From assembly GCA_029747585.1 (NCBI GenBank), contig JAPEVF010000031.1, forward strand, positions 106,515 through 170,514: a DNA stretch of 64,000 nt, given 5' to 3'. Position 1 is the stretch's first letter, and the number at the start of each line of letters is the position of its first letter. The position numbers and the translations under genes are program-made. The stretch comes from Pleurotus djamor. Its lineage: Eukaryota; Basidiomycota; Agaricomycetes; Agaricales; Pleurotaceae. A model generated the notes under the pieces. It was not told the DNA's origin. It made no database searches and was given only the letters and a program-made list of their open reading frames with translations. Shown here in pieces: positions 11,094-21,709 of this stretch.

Positions 11094-12984
11094 TCAAACG
11101 AATGGAGCCTTTGGGCGATAGGTCAGCAGAGATACGACCAAAATTGGCGAACAACTTACGCAATTACTCTCCAACATGGTGCTCTTGTATTCATCGGCGA
11201 CACGGTTCGCGCCTACGGTCTCAACGTCGAATGTTGTCACCCACTGCTCTGGGACAATTTTGTATGTCGCAGATTGGAGCAAGTATCCCGGAGCGGTTGC
11301 CCATCGACGCATAAAGATGCGCTTGGGAGAGAGAGCAGGGACCAATATGCCGGGCCGAGGGATCTTCTCCATGATCGTGACAGCGCTTGGATTCAAGGCG
11401 AATGGCATACGGACCTGGAATATTAATAAGGGTGAGTACTCTATAGATAGCATATCATGAGAGGGGAAGCTGGGACGTACAGCAGCTACGATAGTTAGAT
11501 TCCAGCGACCATCAGCATCAGGCTCTTGGACAAGGCAGGATTGGGGTTTTTGGAAGATGATGGAATCTTGCACAGGGAACCCAGCACCACCATTGTTATG
11601 CAACTCATCACCATCGCCTCCGGAGACGCTTACAGTGAAGCTGGATATGCCCGTACTTCCAGATACCGTCCCGCTGAATTGGTAGAACTAGAAAGGAGTA
11701 AAAGAGCTTGAGCATGATACTACCATAGAAGCATACAGGCGGCATTACCTTGAACGACCCGTCAAAGCCTGAGCCGATACCACTCTGAAACGTCGGCACC
11801 GTGGTGTCGATAACGTTGTTCGAAGGGGTGTTTCCAAGTCTATCAAGGTACTGAACTCTAACCACCGGCGTCTGATCTGTCCTCCCTGTAAGGAAGATGC
11901 GGATAGCACCACTAAAGGTGAGCGTCCCATCCGCGTTCAGAGTCAGTTGAATGTCCACGGGCTTGATGGGAATGGGTGTCATCGGGGCGGTCAGAGTAAC
12001 TGCGCGTGGAACGGTGTCGATCATTCGGGTCAGGATGCTTCGGCAGGTCGAGGTGAAAGCGGCTGGGGTAGCCATTCCTCGTACAGTAAGATTTCGATCT
12101 GCGATGAAAAGTTTGCGATCAGAACGCGTCGCCGAGGGGCCAACGATAAGAGGGTTGGTCGTCGTCGAGTCTAGGTACTCAGATATAACCCTATTGTCGA
12201 ATTGACCGTGCGTCGTGTCGAAGTGAGCATGAGGGTTGGTGGTAATATCTGGGAAGTTCGAACTGTGAACACCTCCTAGAGCTATCGTTGAAAGCAGGAT
12301 CAGCAATGTCGCTATATGGAGGTACGACAAGTAGCCAACGCACTATGCCCACAAGCCGTCATCTGGATCATCTCGGCCGCGAAGAATCCAGCAGTAGCAA
12401 ACCGGGAGGTCATGGAAGGCAGACTGTCCTGGGGCTCTGGAACACCCTCGGGACCAGGACCGGTCGCGTCGATACGTCCAAACCGCATGGGTAAGGAAGG
12501 ACCACCACATGTCCGCAACGCCATATGAGCACCCATTGCAATTAAGTCTGCCATGGACGCCCGAACGGAGTGGAAACCCATGAGAAAACCAATGGTCGAG
12601 TTGAACGCTGCCCCACTGTTTTCTGGACGGTGAGTTTCGAAGATGATCGATCCATCGACGCCGCCTGTTCCTGCGACCGAGTTGTGCGTGATCATGTCAT
12701 GAAACGCGGTCCTCACCTACACATCGACGCGTCAAAACCATCGCAGCACATAGAAACTTTGAAGAACCCACCCACTCAGCTGCATTCTGCTTTGCAGGAT
12801 CATTAAACCCAAAACTACATGGATTCACCGCGTCCATGAATCCGCTCCTACGAAATCCCGACTGGACGAAGAGAATGTCCTCCAGATGATCGATCTGCTT
12901 GTCTGGCCATGTGTACGCCGTGCCAAATGGAACGAATGCAAGAGACACCGCAGCGAACGCGGCTGAAGTTGATATGCCTCGCAT
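11094..12984 (-). CDS. secreted plant-type heme peroxidase with C-terminal extension
   Basis: Five exons on the minus strand: 12984-12772, 12716-12344, 12281-11749, 11687-11481 and 11414-11094, giving about 548 residues with a signal peptide (MRGISTSAAFAAVSLAFVP). The heme domain is clear. The distal site is VRTAFHDMITHN with Arg73 and His77, followed by GTGGVDGSIIFE and RPENSGAAFN. The proximal site is MTACGHTLGGVHSSNFPD with His195. These match the PF00141 superfamily related to class II fungal peroxidases, which use H2O2 to oxidise aromatic or other substrates outside the cell. I see no Mn-binding or exposed-Trp signature I can assign. After about residue 300 there is a long beta-rich tail (QLTLNADGTLTFSGAIRIFL, then FTVSVSGGDGDELHNN) not found in lignin peroxidases. 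The last 17 codons before APFV may be an optional in-frame intron. Confidence 0.85.
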
Positions 12985-13619
12985 CGCGTGCAGCAGAAGG
13001 GGAAAACATTCATGGCTTCAAGCAGCTGGTTTTATATGAACGTGTTGCTCGGGCAAGAGAGTCCGGCGAAAAAGTTTGTTGCCTCCGCTGACAACTTGTC
13101 CATCATGCCAAGCGAAGGCACAAACTCGCTGTCTTGGCTTAGCTTCAATTCTCGACATCTTGGGTTGGCTTGTTGTATTGAGGCCGTCATCTTCAGCCAA
13201 TCGACGATGGGGTATTTGGACCTGACCAGAGACTCGACTTGCCCAGATTTTCAAGAATGAATGAATGGGACAAGCATTCCCGCAGAGAGAAAGAATTGGG
13301 AAGGCATGAATTCATTCATTGTGCTATGCGTGGTGGTGGTGTGGTAGTGGCAAGAGGGAAGGTAGCTGACATACCAAGCTTGCTTCTTCAACTTTCTTGA
13401 ACCCCAACCACCACCACTACCGCCACCTCTACCACCCCTTCCATCCCCGCCACTATCCATGACCTCGATAAGATATACTACCAAAGAATCAACGTGGATA
13501 AGAACAATAATGACTGAACCGACAGTGGGTAAAGGCCTCTATAAGCGCATATAGCCGCTTGAAATCGAAGAAATGTACGACAGAACGAGGACAATGGGAG
13601 AATGTAAACGAAATGCATT

Positions 13620-14431
13620 CTAATCTGCGCCATGGATGGCCGTTCTCTCCGCGACGAGCACACCAAAAACGATAGCGATCAAGACACCCAGAAACGCGGT
13701 AATGGCAGTCATCACCACCCGCGCGACGGGGAACATGCCCTTTGTCAGTGCGGACTGAACGGTGAAGTAACGCGTCATTCCTGCCGTGAATGAGAAACTG
13801 ATGAAGACGGAAGGTGGTTGAAGCTCACCTATGACGAGAATTATCACAGCAAACACTACAGTCGTAGCACCCAACGGTCGAGCAAAAGATTGCAGCTTCC
13901 TTGAGGCCGGAGCGAACGACGCTGGTTCAACCGAGGCGTCGGTGGTATTCACAGAAATGGTGAATAGCTGGACCAGAGCTGAGTTGAAGGTTTGAGACAA
14001 CAATCCCTCTTGAAAATAAGGGGGAACTCACCAACGCCTGTAGAAGCGATAGCCAAACTCGTCCGCACATAAGCCAGAAACGTCCTCTCTGAGGCCAAAT
14101 GATCCCTAGCTACGCTCCCCGAATTCTCCAAAACGAGCATGGGCTGCAATCGTCGAAGAAGCGGCGCAGGACCAGCTTTTTTCTTTTTCTTCTTCGTGAT
14201 TGATTTGGGCAATGGTGTCGGTGACTGGTCGGCTTCAGAGACTTCGTACGAAAATGTGGAAATGCGAGATGGGCCAGGACATGGATCTGAGATGTTTCTG
14301 CCCAAGGTGCGTATGTCGTCGTTTTCATGAAAGCTCCCCGATAACGGGGATTCTGTCGTGTGGACAGGAGTACTTGGTGGTGCTGGGGCTACGTTTGGTG
14401 AACCCGACGTTGGTGACAGAACCTGAGGCAT
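13620..14431 (-). CDS. DUF202-domain membrane protein (YidH/VTC-like)
   Basis: Three exons on the minus strand: 14431-14032, 13978-13829 and 13780-13620, giving 236 residues. A disordered Ser/Pro-rich N-terminus with a KKKKKK run precedes the conserved DUF202 signature VARDHLASERTFLAYVRTSL. Three membrane helices follow (ALVQLFTISV, TTVVFAVIILVIGMTRYF, TAITAFLGVLIAIVFGVLVA). DUF202 (PF02656) is the membrane module also found at the C-terminus of vacuolar transporter chaperone proteins; stand-alone fungal members are uncharacterised vacuolar or plasma-membrane proteins. The start is uncertain: an upstream ATG at 14641 (MSASPNFDVSATSS) could be a 5' exon joined by an intron ending near 14425. 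Confidence 0.8.
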
Positions 14432-15263
14432 CGTTCAACGCAGCGAGCAACTATCAGAGAGATGAATTGGGGGACTGGGAGCACTGTCGGTGGAGTCGGT
14501 CGACAGGGTTCGAGAAAATCACATCGAGCTCCGAAGTGAACACCGTGGGTTGAGTTTACGTTTGAGGGTCTGAGACGTCGTTCCGGTGAGTCCCATCGTC
14601 GAGCTCGTCGCAGAAACATCGAAATTCGGAGATGCTGACATCGTGAGTGATGTAGGAAACCGCGGATGTGAACAGACATCGATTCGGGTTTTTTCAGCGT
14701 AGTTTTGCAAGAATCGCGTCATCGGGACTGGTGGACTCCCGGGACCAAGTCCCTTGGTCGCAAGAGACCTTCTCCACATGTCGAATCTGGGCCTTCAAGC
14801 ACAAACATTCATGGAACTTCGCAAGTCACCCGCCGTGTTTTCTGAAAAGAGTTGATCGCCTGACAACGGAACGGCATGCAACTTCGGGGGTTTCGGACGT
14901 CGATTGCTTTCCGGCACACTCAAATCTGCGTGCGGCGTCCTAGCCTCTTCTGCGCGAAGAACTCTACACTGTAGCTGTCCGATATGCATGGGCAGTAACC
15001 TTGTCTTCGATGCGCGCTGGAAAGCCTCGGAATAAGATGTGAACAAACAAACTGTGCTACGTTTGCTCCACATTGTCTTCCCCACGGTTCACCCTGCACG
15101 GAGGGCGAAGGGTGCTTGCAATTCAATTCTTCCATTTGGCGCTATCATCTCAGACTGGAGCCAACCCGTTGATCTGCCTGGTTTCCCATTTCACCTATGG
15201 GCGTAGGTATATATATACCAACCGTGCCGTTCAAGTGTTGCCCTCTCCTCTCCCCAACCCTCC
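14432..15263. other. divergent promoter region between DUF202 and DUF6533 genes
   Basis: The minus side may include an alternative first exon of the DUF202 gene (ATG at 14641). The plus side has ATATATA at 15212-15219, about 45 bases before the DUF6533 gene ATG and a plausible TATA element. No other gene is supported. Confidence 0.45.
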
Positions 15264-17421
15264 ATGGATGTCCCAGGCCCCATAGCTGACGCAGCTGAAT
15301 CGTACGTTCCCTTTCCATGAAGTTCCGAGATGAGGTTGAGGTGCTAATTGATTCCTGTGATTACTCCGGCAGTCTACGCACCGATGTAAGGCTCTGTTTC
15401 TTTGCCAGAAGCCTAGGCCTCTAATTTGAGGCTATCCTTAGTTTGTCGGGTTCGCCAGTTTCACTATCTTGATCTGGGACCATATTATCACCTTCGGAGA
15501 CGAGGTGCGGTACATTTGGAAAGGCAAGAAAGGTCCAAGTAAGTAAGTCTTTTTGCTTGTAAAAAGCCTCCGCCTGATAGCTTGGACTAGTAATATACCT
15601 TTTCATCCTAGTAAGCGTATCTACCCAGCTCTTCAATTATCGCTCCCTCATGGGCACTATAAGAACCGCTATGTCACCCCTCTTTCCTTTGTCGTCAACC
15701 TATACGGTGAGTCTCATCAATCTGTTGCTCATTTGATGGCTTCTGACTGATGCCCGCTCAAATAGCTTACCTAGCTCCAATATGGACGCTCGAGGTGATT
15801 ACCCTCCGTGCGTAACGATAGACACGCTCACATTCCTCGCTGCTCCCTTCTTCCATCAGAGGTACGAATCATGTATTGTCCCCGCCCTTACCTACTGCAC
15901 ACGCTCAATATGTCGCGCCTGCATAGATGCGCGCGGTTTATTCGATATGAAGGCACCACAGTGGCGTTTGCCATCGAAGTCGTTGGCCTGATGATGTCCT
16001 TACGGTATGTCTCCACCTCCACGATGCAGGGATGCCTTCGCCTGATCGCAACACTTTTCTTCGGCGCTGCGCTTATAAGGATTAGAGCGTTGTACCCACG
16101 CCAGCCTTGGATCACGTACTTCCTCTGGTTTCTACTATTGGTGGAGACAGGACTTAATGCGTGGCTAATAAGCGGTGGTAGAGGTGAGCATTTCTCACAT
16201 TCCATGATTTGGAATTGTCGAACATCAGGACTCATGGAAGTATAATTGCACTCATCAGCGGTACCCCACAATCCGGAATCTGGAGTCCATTGTAAGTAAT
16301 TCAAGTCACGCCGAAGTGGTGTCTTCGAACGCTGATTTGTGGATTCATCAAGCATGCACATTCATATTTGATCCAAAGTTGTACGTTGCTTTTCTACCAT
16401 GACCGGAGATCAAAGCTCTGATGCGAATACCAACTTTGTGTCTAAAGCAGCGCTGCGGCAACTTCATCAGCTTGGTTTCCACTGATGTACGACACTATCG
16501 TCTTCAGCCTCACATTCTATCGTACCTGGCCATCAATCCGCCGCAAAGAAGCTGGGTTTATACTTCAACGTCTGTTTGAAGATGGCCTGCTGTATTACTC
16601 GTAGGTTCATCTGGTTGCGTTCCGACTAGGTCGCCGTCCTGATTCTCTACAACCAGTGTCATTTTCTCGGTGACGCTGGTCTTGACGATCATGATCATCG
16701 CCGCTCCTCCTGGTATGTTCACACCTTGTTCCTTTCCGATGTCTCCGGTAGCTCGGGACTTACTCTTTCCCTTTTGTCAGGGCTCAAAAACATCACGGCA
16801 CAGTAGGTTTGATGTAACTTACTCATCAGGTCTCTGTTTCACTAACGGCTGCTTCGGTTGCTAGACTTGAACAATTGTAAGGAACCCTTTTACTCCGTCT
16901 CGATCTCCGAGTCCTTGTTCTCATTCGATCTTTTTTGCCTCTCGATCAGAATAACTGTACGTTTCTCCATGGATCCGCCATGTGCTGCCTTCAATTAAAT
17001 TTGCACTTTCCTCTAGGTTGCGATGATGTCTCGTATCACACTCAACTTACGAAAGGCCGGTAGGCACGCGGAAACCGAGATCCTCGCAGGTGGACCCAAG
17101 TGCCTGTTCTTTCAACGGCGGCAATGGTGGGACGATGATATCTTCGTCCAAACTGAGGTGGCTACCCACGTTTCGACGTCTGTACCGCCCCAACCGCCGC
17201 AGCCAGCCCGTGGACGTGCCACGGCTTCCAATGGTCGGGAGTCACCAACCTCTATGTACTCGGACATGCCAGAGACACCGCCGGACGCTGTCATCAAAGG
17301 CACCAACCTCAGATTCGCAAATCCCAGCTCCCATGAAAGCTCTGATTTGTTCCCGAGAGGGCATGAAGAGTATGAATTAGATCGTCTCCCGCAGAGGACC
17401 AAGCATTCAACTCGGCTTTAA
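15264..17421 (+). CDS. DUF6533-type multi-pass membrane protein
   Basis: An intron-rich gene of more than ten small exons. Exon 1 (15264-15301), exon 2 (15373-15385) and exon 3 from 15442 give MDVPGPIADAAESLRTDFVG, then FTILIWDHIITFGDEVRYIW. This is the DUF6533 hallmark: a helix followed by a D-x-V-x-x-IWK loop. Later exons give NRYVTPLSFVVNLYAYLAPI, VAFAIEVVGLMMSLRIRALY, PWITYFLWFLLLVETGLNAW, WFPLMYDTIVFSLTFYRTWP, SVIFSVTLVLTIMIIAAPP and SRITLNLRKAG, then a long polar tail to TAA at 17421. About seven helices are visible. Such proteins are greatly expanded in Agaricomycetes and look receptor-like, but have no proven ligand. The exon borders around 15540-15670 are the least certain. Confidence 0.75.
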
Positions 17422-17620
17422 AATGTACACCTTCATTTCTATGGATACATCTGTTATTCTAATGCGTATGTATAGTATAATTAACTGCTTACCCTACGTT
17501 CTTCTGTACGCCGGTATTGGTTGCCTACTACTGGGATCGAAGAGCATGCGCATGATCATTCAAAGGGTGTCTGGTATGTTATACTGCGCAGGTGTAATTG
17601 GGAAGCTCACTAAGTACTAG
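17422..17620. other. short intergenic region
   Basis: This separates the convergent end of the DUF6533 gene from the oxidoreductase 3' relic. No feature is seen. Confidence 0.4.
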
Positions 17621-17627
17621 ACGTCAA

Positions 17628-17850
17628 TTGTCCACAACGATCATTACTCTCTTTCCGTGACTTTTACTAGTTCTACCTTGTCCAATCCGCGCTTGGCATC
17701 CTCCAAAGACTTCAGCTTCCCATCTCCGATGAGAGCCGGAACTGTAGCGTAGAAGTCGGCAGCGCCTTCTGGCCTCATCAAATACCACCATCAACACAGA
17801 CATGACAATCCGCTTTAAATTTGCCCAGGGTTATAGTGGGGAAAGTTGTG
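17628..17850 (-). pseudogene. 3'-tail relic of the MDR oxidoreductase family
   Basis: Read on the minus strand, this matches the last exon of the intact oxidoreductase at 21710-23467: shared stretches cover GCGGATTGTCATGTCTG, the GCCGACTTCTACGCTAC segment and the 3'-terminal ATTGTCC tract. The frame is broken. Where the intact copy reads LMVPDLMTP, this copy has lost bases and runs into a stop. A segment before the C-terminal LVKVTERE-like end is also missing. Upstream of about 17850 the similarity ends, and the F-box gene begins about 280 bases further on. Confidence 0.7.
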
Positions 17851-18128
17851 ATATCTTGGTTCGCGCGTCTAGGACTGGTACAAATGCTGCGAAGAGTAAA
17901 ACACCAATGGCTTAAGTCGGTTGAAACTCCTGCTTCTTCTACAGAATCACCCATACTTACAATTTCGTGCCCGTGTTTGTCAAGCCTTCGTTTCCTGGTC
18001 CTCGCTTGGCGCAAACGAAACGAACAGCATGTATTGGGGTCAAATAGCTACATCATGGGAGTGACTAGATGAATCCTTGAGGCTGTCAGGTGGCTTAGGT
18101 TTGGCATACGTCCAGTCTCGTAAATTTG

Positions 18129-20354
18129 CTATTTCATCGATAACTCCCCATCCAGTTCAACGTTGACGAACTCCCTCAACTCAGCCACGATATCCCGACC
18201 GACCCCGCTACCTTTCACAATATACTTATCAATGGGTAGTCTCATCTCGCGCCGTCCTTTGAAAATCCTGATCACATCTGCCACCGCCCTGTCGTCCCAG
18301 GATGGATTGATGTCGACGATGGTTTTGAGCTTCACGTTACAATGCGGCGAATTCGGAGTCGCGTTTGGCGAAAGGAGAACATCAAGTACATCGTGGATTG
18401 TGTTATCCAACGTGAGTTGCGTGAGATTCAGAAATAATGGGATGATACTAGACCAGAGAAGAGCAGCTGCGGGCGAGGATATACGGCAAATGCGAAGCTT
18501 CTCAATGGCGGGCAGAGGTAACTTTGAGAAGAGGGAGAGGTAGGCATCTGCTGAGGTCGTCACCAAAGGTAGTGCCAGTATCATAAGCGTTTCCTCGGAA
18601 TTTGGACGCTTTAAGTTAAGTGTGAACTGGCCGTTCACATCATCCACCGTAAGAGCGACATCGCCAATGGGCGTCTCTTCTGCAAGAAGTCTCGTCAAGC
18701 GTTTTTCGAATGGAGATAGGTCTATGAATTCTCCATTATGCTCGTTGGGGTGCTCAATATAGAGTTTGGCTGAAGTTGGGAAATCTAGGTAGTTGAGTAG
18801 CTTCGATTCAGTGACTGATGCTGAGGCAATTTCACAATAGGCGAGTTTGGGAAGGGAAACGAAGGGGATGCCTGAGACGCCTGGGTCATCTGGAGATATG
18901 AGAGTAAGCCACATCTCCTCGACGTTGGGCGTATTGAGAAGAAATCGGGCAATCCAGCTGATAGAGGGTGATCCAGTAACAGCCAACTTGGTCAACGAAG
19001 GGAGATATAGGGAATCAGGTGGAGGAAGGATAGGTCCGTTGAGGTCTATGTAGCGGAGTGACGAGCTGGAAGCAGCATTCCGTATGAGGTACGGGTTGGC
19101 GGTGAGTAGGGACCACGTTAGCGGCGGTGTGGTGTCGATGGTATAAATCCCCAGCTCGGGGATGTGGGACATGGGAAGGGCCAGGAAGAGGCTGGCGTAT
19201 TCTTGCACCATAGGTGGAAGGAAAGGAAGGGATAGAAAGAATGTCGGCAATTCTATGGCGGCGGTGTAGAATTGAATTTCCCAAGTCGCCTCTTTAAATT
19301 TCAATACAATCTGTTTGGTAGAGGCGGGGCGAATACGCTTTTGGAGGAGGTTCTCCAGGTTCGAGTAGTTAAATGTTCTACCGGTGAGAGTTTGATCTGG
19401 AAAGTGTACCCGTACGACCGCGCTTGTCGGAATGTCCAAGTAATCAAACAGGGGAGATTCGTCAATCCCAGCCAATCCCATCCGGGCATGACGCAGCGCT
19501 GGCAGGGCAATGGGAGTAGTACAGTCAACGTTTGGGTGGCCATTGGAGTCAATTACATCGAGTTCGAGGGTTTCGAGATTTGGCGTGCGACGAAGGAATT
19601 TCGTAATCCATTGAAGTGATAAGCCGACGCCGTTGTGGGAGTAATCATAGAGAACAACGAGGTTCCTCAGTGACGGGAGGTATGGAAGCTTTTTCTTTTG
19701 CAAGCGGAAGATCACGTTGTGAAGTTCCAAGGAGTGAAAAGCATTGAACCTGGAACGGCGCGACCAGATTGATGCTGATAAAGAAAACGAGAGAGCGTCT
19801 AGATCAGCAGCGGCAATCCTCAGCACACGGAGCAGCGAAAAGTCGTGGGTTTCAATTTGCGTCATAAGTCCGTAGAGGATGCTGTACTGCCTGTCGGACT
19901 CGAGCAAGCTGAAGGTGATTCCCTCGATGCGTGAACTGTGATCAAGAATCGTGTTGAAGCCAGCTCGTGCCTCATCCGACTCCATCAAAGGCACCGCGAG
20001 TTGGAGAGTCAAAGGAAGACTCTTTGCGCGTTCTATCATGGTATCAACAAAGGGTAGGTCGTACGCCGTTATTGAGGACCAGAAGCGGGGCGTGCTGAGG
20101 AGGATTGCCCGCCATCGTTGGCAGATACTGACAATGTTCAGCCAAGCCCCATCGTCCATTGCCTTGGCTTTGTATGCGAGGAAGACGAGCGCAAGAACAT
20201 CGTCCGGAAGGTCTGGGATTGCGCTGAAAGTGAGTCCCTGGGTGCGAGCGATCGTCCCATCAATTGCTTTCAGAGTCTCGACGTCCGTGGAGGTTGTCTG
20301 ATCGAGAAGAGAGTCAGCCATTACCACCGTTCCACTGACGAAGATACGCACCAT
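18129..20354 (-). CDS. F-box protein with LRR-like C-terminal region (741 aa)
   Basis: One uninterrupted 741-codon frame, unusual in this intron-dense window. An F-box-like segment lies at about residues 45-95 (IPDLPDDVLALVFLAYKA, then WLNIVSICQRWRAILLSTPRFWSSI). It is followed by repeated leucine-rich segments such as LPSLRNLVVLYDYS, TPNLETLELDVID, LPSLTKLAVTGSP and TPNVEEMWLTLIS, spaced like the irregular LRRs of basidiomycete F-box proteins. F-box proteins recruit substrates to SCF (Skp1-Cul1) ubiquitin ligases; the LRR-like part would bind the target. It lies between a 3'-tail relic (17628-17850) and a 5'-half relic (20785-21472) of the oxidoreductase family, which suggests insertion of a single-exon gene copy. 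An upstream ATG choice (MADSLLDQTT, residue 12) is possible. Confidence 0.8.
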   Translation of the reverse strand: MVRIFVSGTVVMADSLLDQTTSTDVETLKAIDGTIARTQGLTFSAIPDLPDDVLALVFLAYKAKAMDDGAWLNIVSICQRWRAILLSTPRFWSSITAYDLPFVDTMIERAKSLPLTLQLAVPLMESDEARAGFNTILDHSSRIEGITFSLLESDRQYSILYGLMTQIETHDFSLLRVLRIAAADLDALSFSLSASIWSRRSRFNAFHSLELHNVIFRLQKKKLPYLPSLRNLVVLYDYSHNGVGLSLQWITKFLRRTPNLETLELDVIDSNGHPNVDCTTPIALPALRHARMGLAGIDESPLFDYLDIPTSAVVRVHFPDQTLTGRTFNYSNLENLLQKRIRPASTKQIVLKFKEATWEIQFYTAAIELPTFFLSLPFLPPMVQEYASLFLALPMSHIPELGIYTIDTTPPLTWSLLTANPYLIRNAASSSSLRYIDLNGPILPPPDSLYLPSLTKLAVTGSPSISWIARFLLNTPNVEEMWLTLISPDDPGVSGIPFVSLPKLAYCEIASASVTESKLLNYLDFPTSAKLYIEHPNEHNGEFIDLSPFEKRLTRLLAEETPIGDVALTVDDVNGQFTLNLKRPNSEETLMILALPLVTTSADAYLSLFSKLPLPAIEKLRICRISSPAAALLWSSIIPLFLNLTQLTLDNTIHDVLDVLLSPNATPNSPHCNVKLKTIVDINPSWDDRAVADVIRIFKGRREMRLPIDKYIVKGSGVGRDIVAELREFVNVELDGELSMK

Positions 20355-20784
20355 AGTTGACAGGTTTGAGAGTCTAAAGAGTGGCTGTACAAAGTGGCTT
20401 GCGGCCGCAAAGCAACCTTCCGTGGGATGAAAGCAACAAGCGACATGACTCCTCCTCCTTGTTGAGCTCCTGTTTTAGAGAGACACCCTATCTACCCCTA
20501 TCCATTGGAGAAACTTTTTTTTGGTTAACCTGCTGAAAGGATTAATTCGTTTTGGACCATACTTAGACACTATATGCTTACCTAGGCTGCGTGAAGACGT
20601 ACATCTAGGCCTCCGACCTTAATACGATGCACTTCAGGGACCTTGATCGAACAGCATTGTTAACTCCAGCTCGACTTGAACTACATACCGTTCTCAGTTC
20701 TTCAACCCTCTTCGTGTCGATAGCTCCGTTCCTGATAATGTGCCACTCGATGTGTATTCACATCTTACGTCGTTTCCTGAGCTC
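20355..20784. other. F-box gene promoter / junction DNA
   Basis: This is the 5' flank of the F-box gene up to the edge of the oxidoreductase relic. A T-rich tract (ACTTTTTTTTGG) lies at about 20514-20525. No gene is seen. Confidence 0.4.
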
Positions 20785-21472
20785 CTGTGGTCACGAAGAC
20801 CGTCTCTCCCTGGTAACAGCAGTCAACTACATTGTGACATCAGGTGATTTGAAGCAGCTTCCTGGACGAGGCTTCGCGAATGCTTTCCATCCAAGATAAG
20901 CAGTCTGACCTGTAAGCAAACGTCAGCATTCATCAAAGTACCTGAGTAAATGGGTATCTTGGCTTACCTGGCTTACCTGGCATACCAACGATACCGACTT
21001 GATACCAACGTATAACGACTAAGGAACACCCCAATTATCCCGTCTGGAACCAATCTGGAACCGCAAAAATAGTAAGAAAATATCATGGGTCAACGTAATC
21101 ATCAAACACTTACGGTTCACCAATTGCAAGGTATCGGGAAGTAGGGTTCGTACCAAATATGATGTACCAGCGAAACGCATCTTGCCACGCAAGTACGGAG
21201 CCATCGAAAGAACAAGGGTTGTAATGAGTATACCACCGGTTGAGAGGTACATTGTTCAGATCAATCGTCTGACTGTCATCGTAGATGGTCGTTCTTCCGG
21301 TGATGGGAAGTCCTATAACACGGGAGATGATAGATCAGAAGTGTGTTCCCTTTCCATGACCTCGAGGAGCACACCTGTCGGGACTTCGTTGGAAAGGCGG
21401 CGTCCGTTCCGTACTAAAGGTATTGTTCGTGCGGCTTACGTTGGAGGGCTGGTTGAAGCTGGAGGCCATCAT
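20785..21472 (-). pseudogene. 5'-half relic of the MDR oxidoreductase, with internal deletion
   Basis: On the minus strand this copies exons 1-3 and the QTAYLGWKAF exon of the intact gene at 21710-23467. Several lesions are visible. The start codon is ATA instead of ATG (ACAATACCTTTAG against CACGATGCCTTTCG in the intact copy). There is an extra base at CTCAACCGGTGGTATAC against CTCAACGGCGGTATAC. The sequence jumps near 21025 from the NWGV exon directly into the SLYVGI exon, deleting the QPGDHVYG and FQEYSVF exons. Homology stops at about 20785, in the exon reading GETVFVTTGA. Confidence 0.75.
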
Positions 21473-21577
21473 GAGGTTTAAGGAACCCAGCGCGTAAAGG
21501 GATCGACATCGGTTATCAACGCTGTCGAATTCCAAGTCTTGTTATACACTTTCTATGATAATTGAACAAGTTGATTA

Positions 21578-21700
21578 TTCATCAGCGACGATGATCAGAC
21601 TCTTGCCGTGATTCTTCCCACTTTGTACGTCCAAGATAGCCTCTCCAGCTTTATCGAAACCGTGCTTGGCGTCTTGAGGAACTTCAGTTTGCCATCGCCT
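21578..21700 (-). pseudogene. second 3'-tail relic of the MDR oxidoreductase
   Basis: About 120 bases nearly identical to the 3' end of the intact copy at 23742-25386 (the segment from KFLEDAKHGLDK to IIVADE). It also shares the downstream TTATACACTTTCTATGATAA spacer, and abuts the 3' end of the intact copy at 21710. Together with 20785-21577 it shows that a block spanning the 3' end of one gene, the spacer and the 5' half of the next gene was duplicated as a unit. Confidence 0.7.
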
Positions 21701-21709
21701 AGATAGACA

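Noticed and set aside
14516..14530. GGGTTCGAGAA as a tRNA B box
   Set aside because: No matching A box or cloverleaf can be drawn around it. Other GGTTCRA hits in the window also fail, so no tRNA is called.
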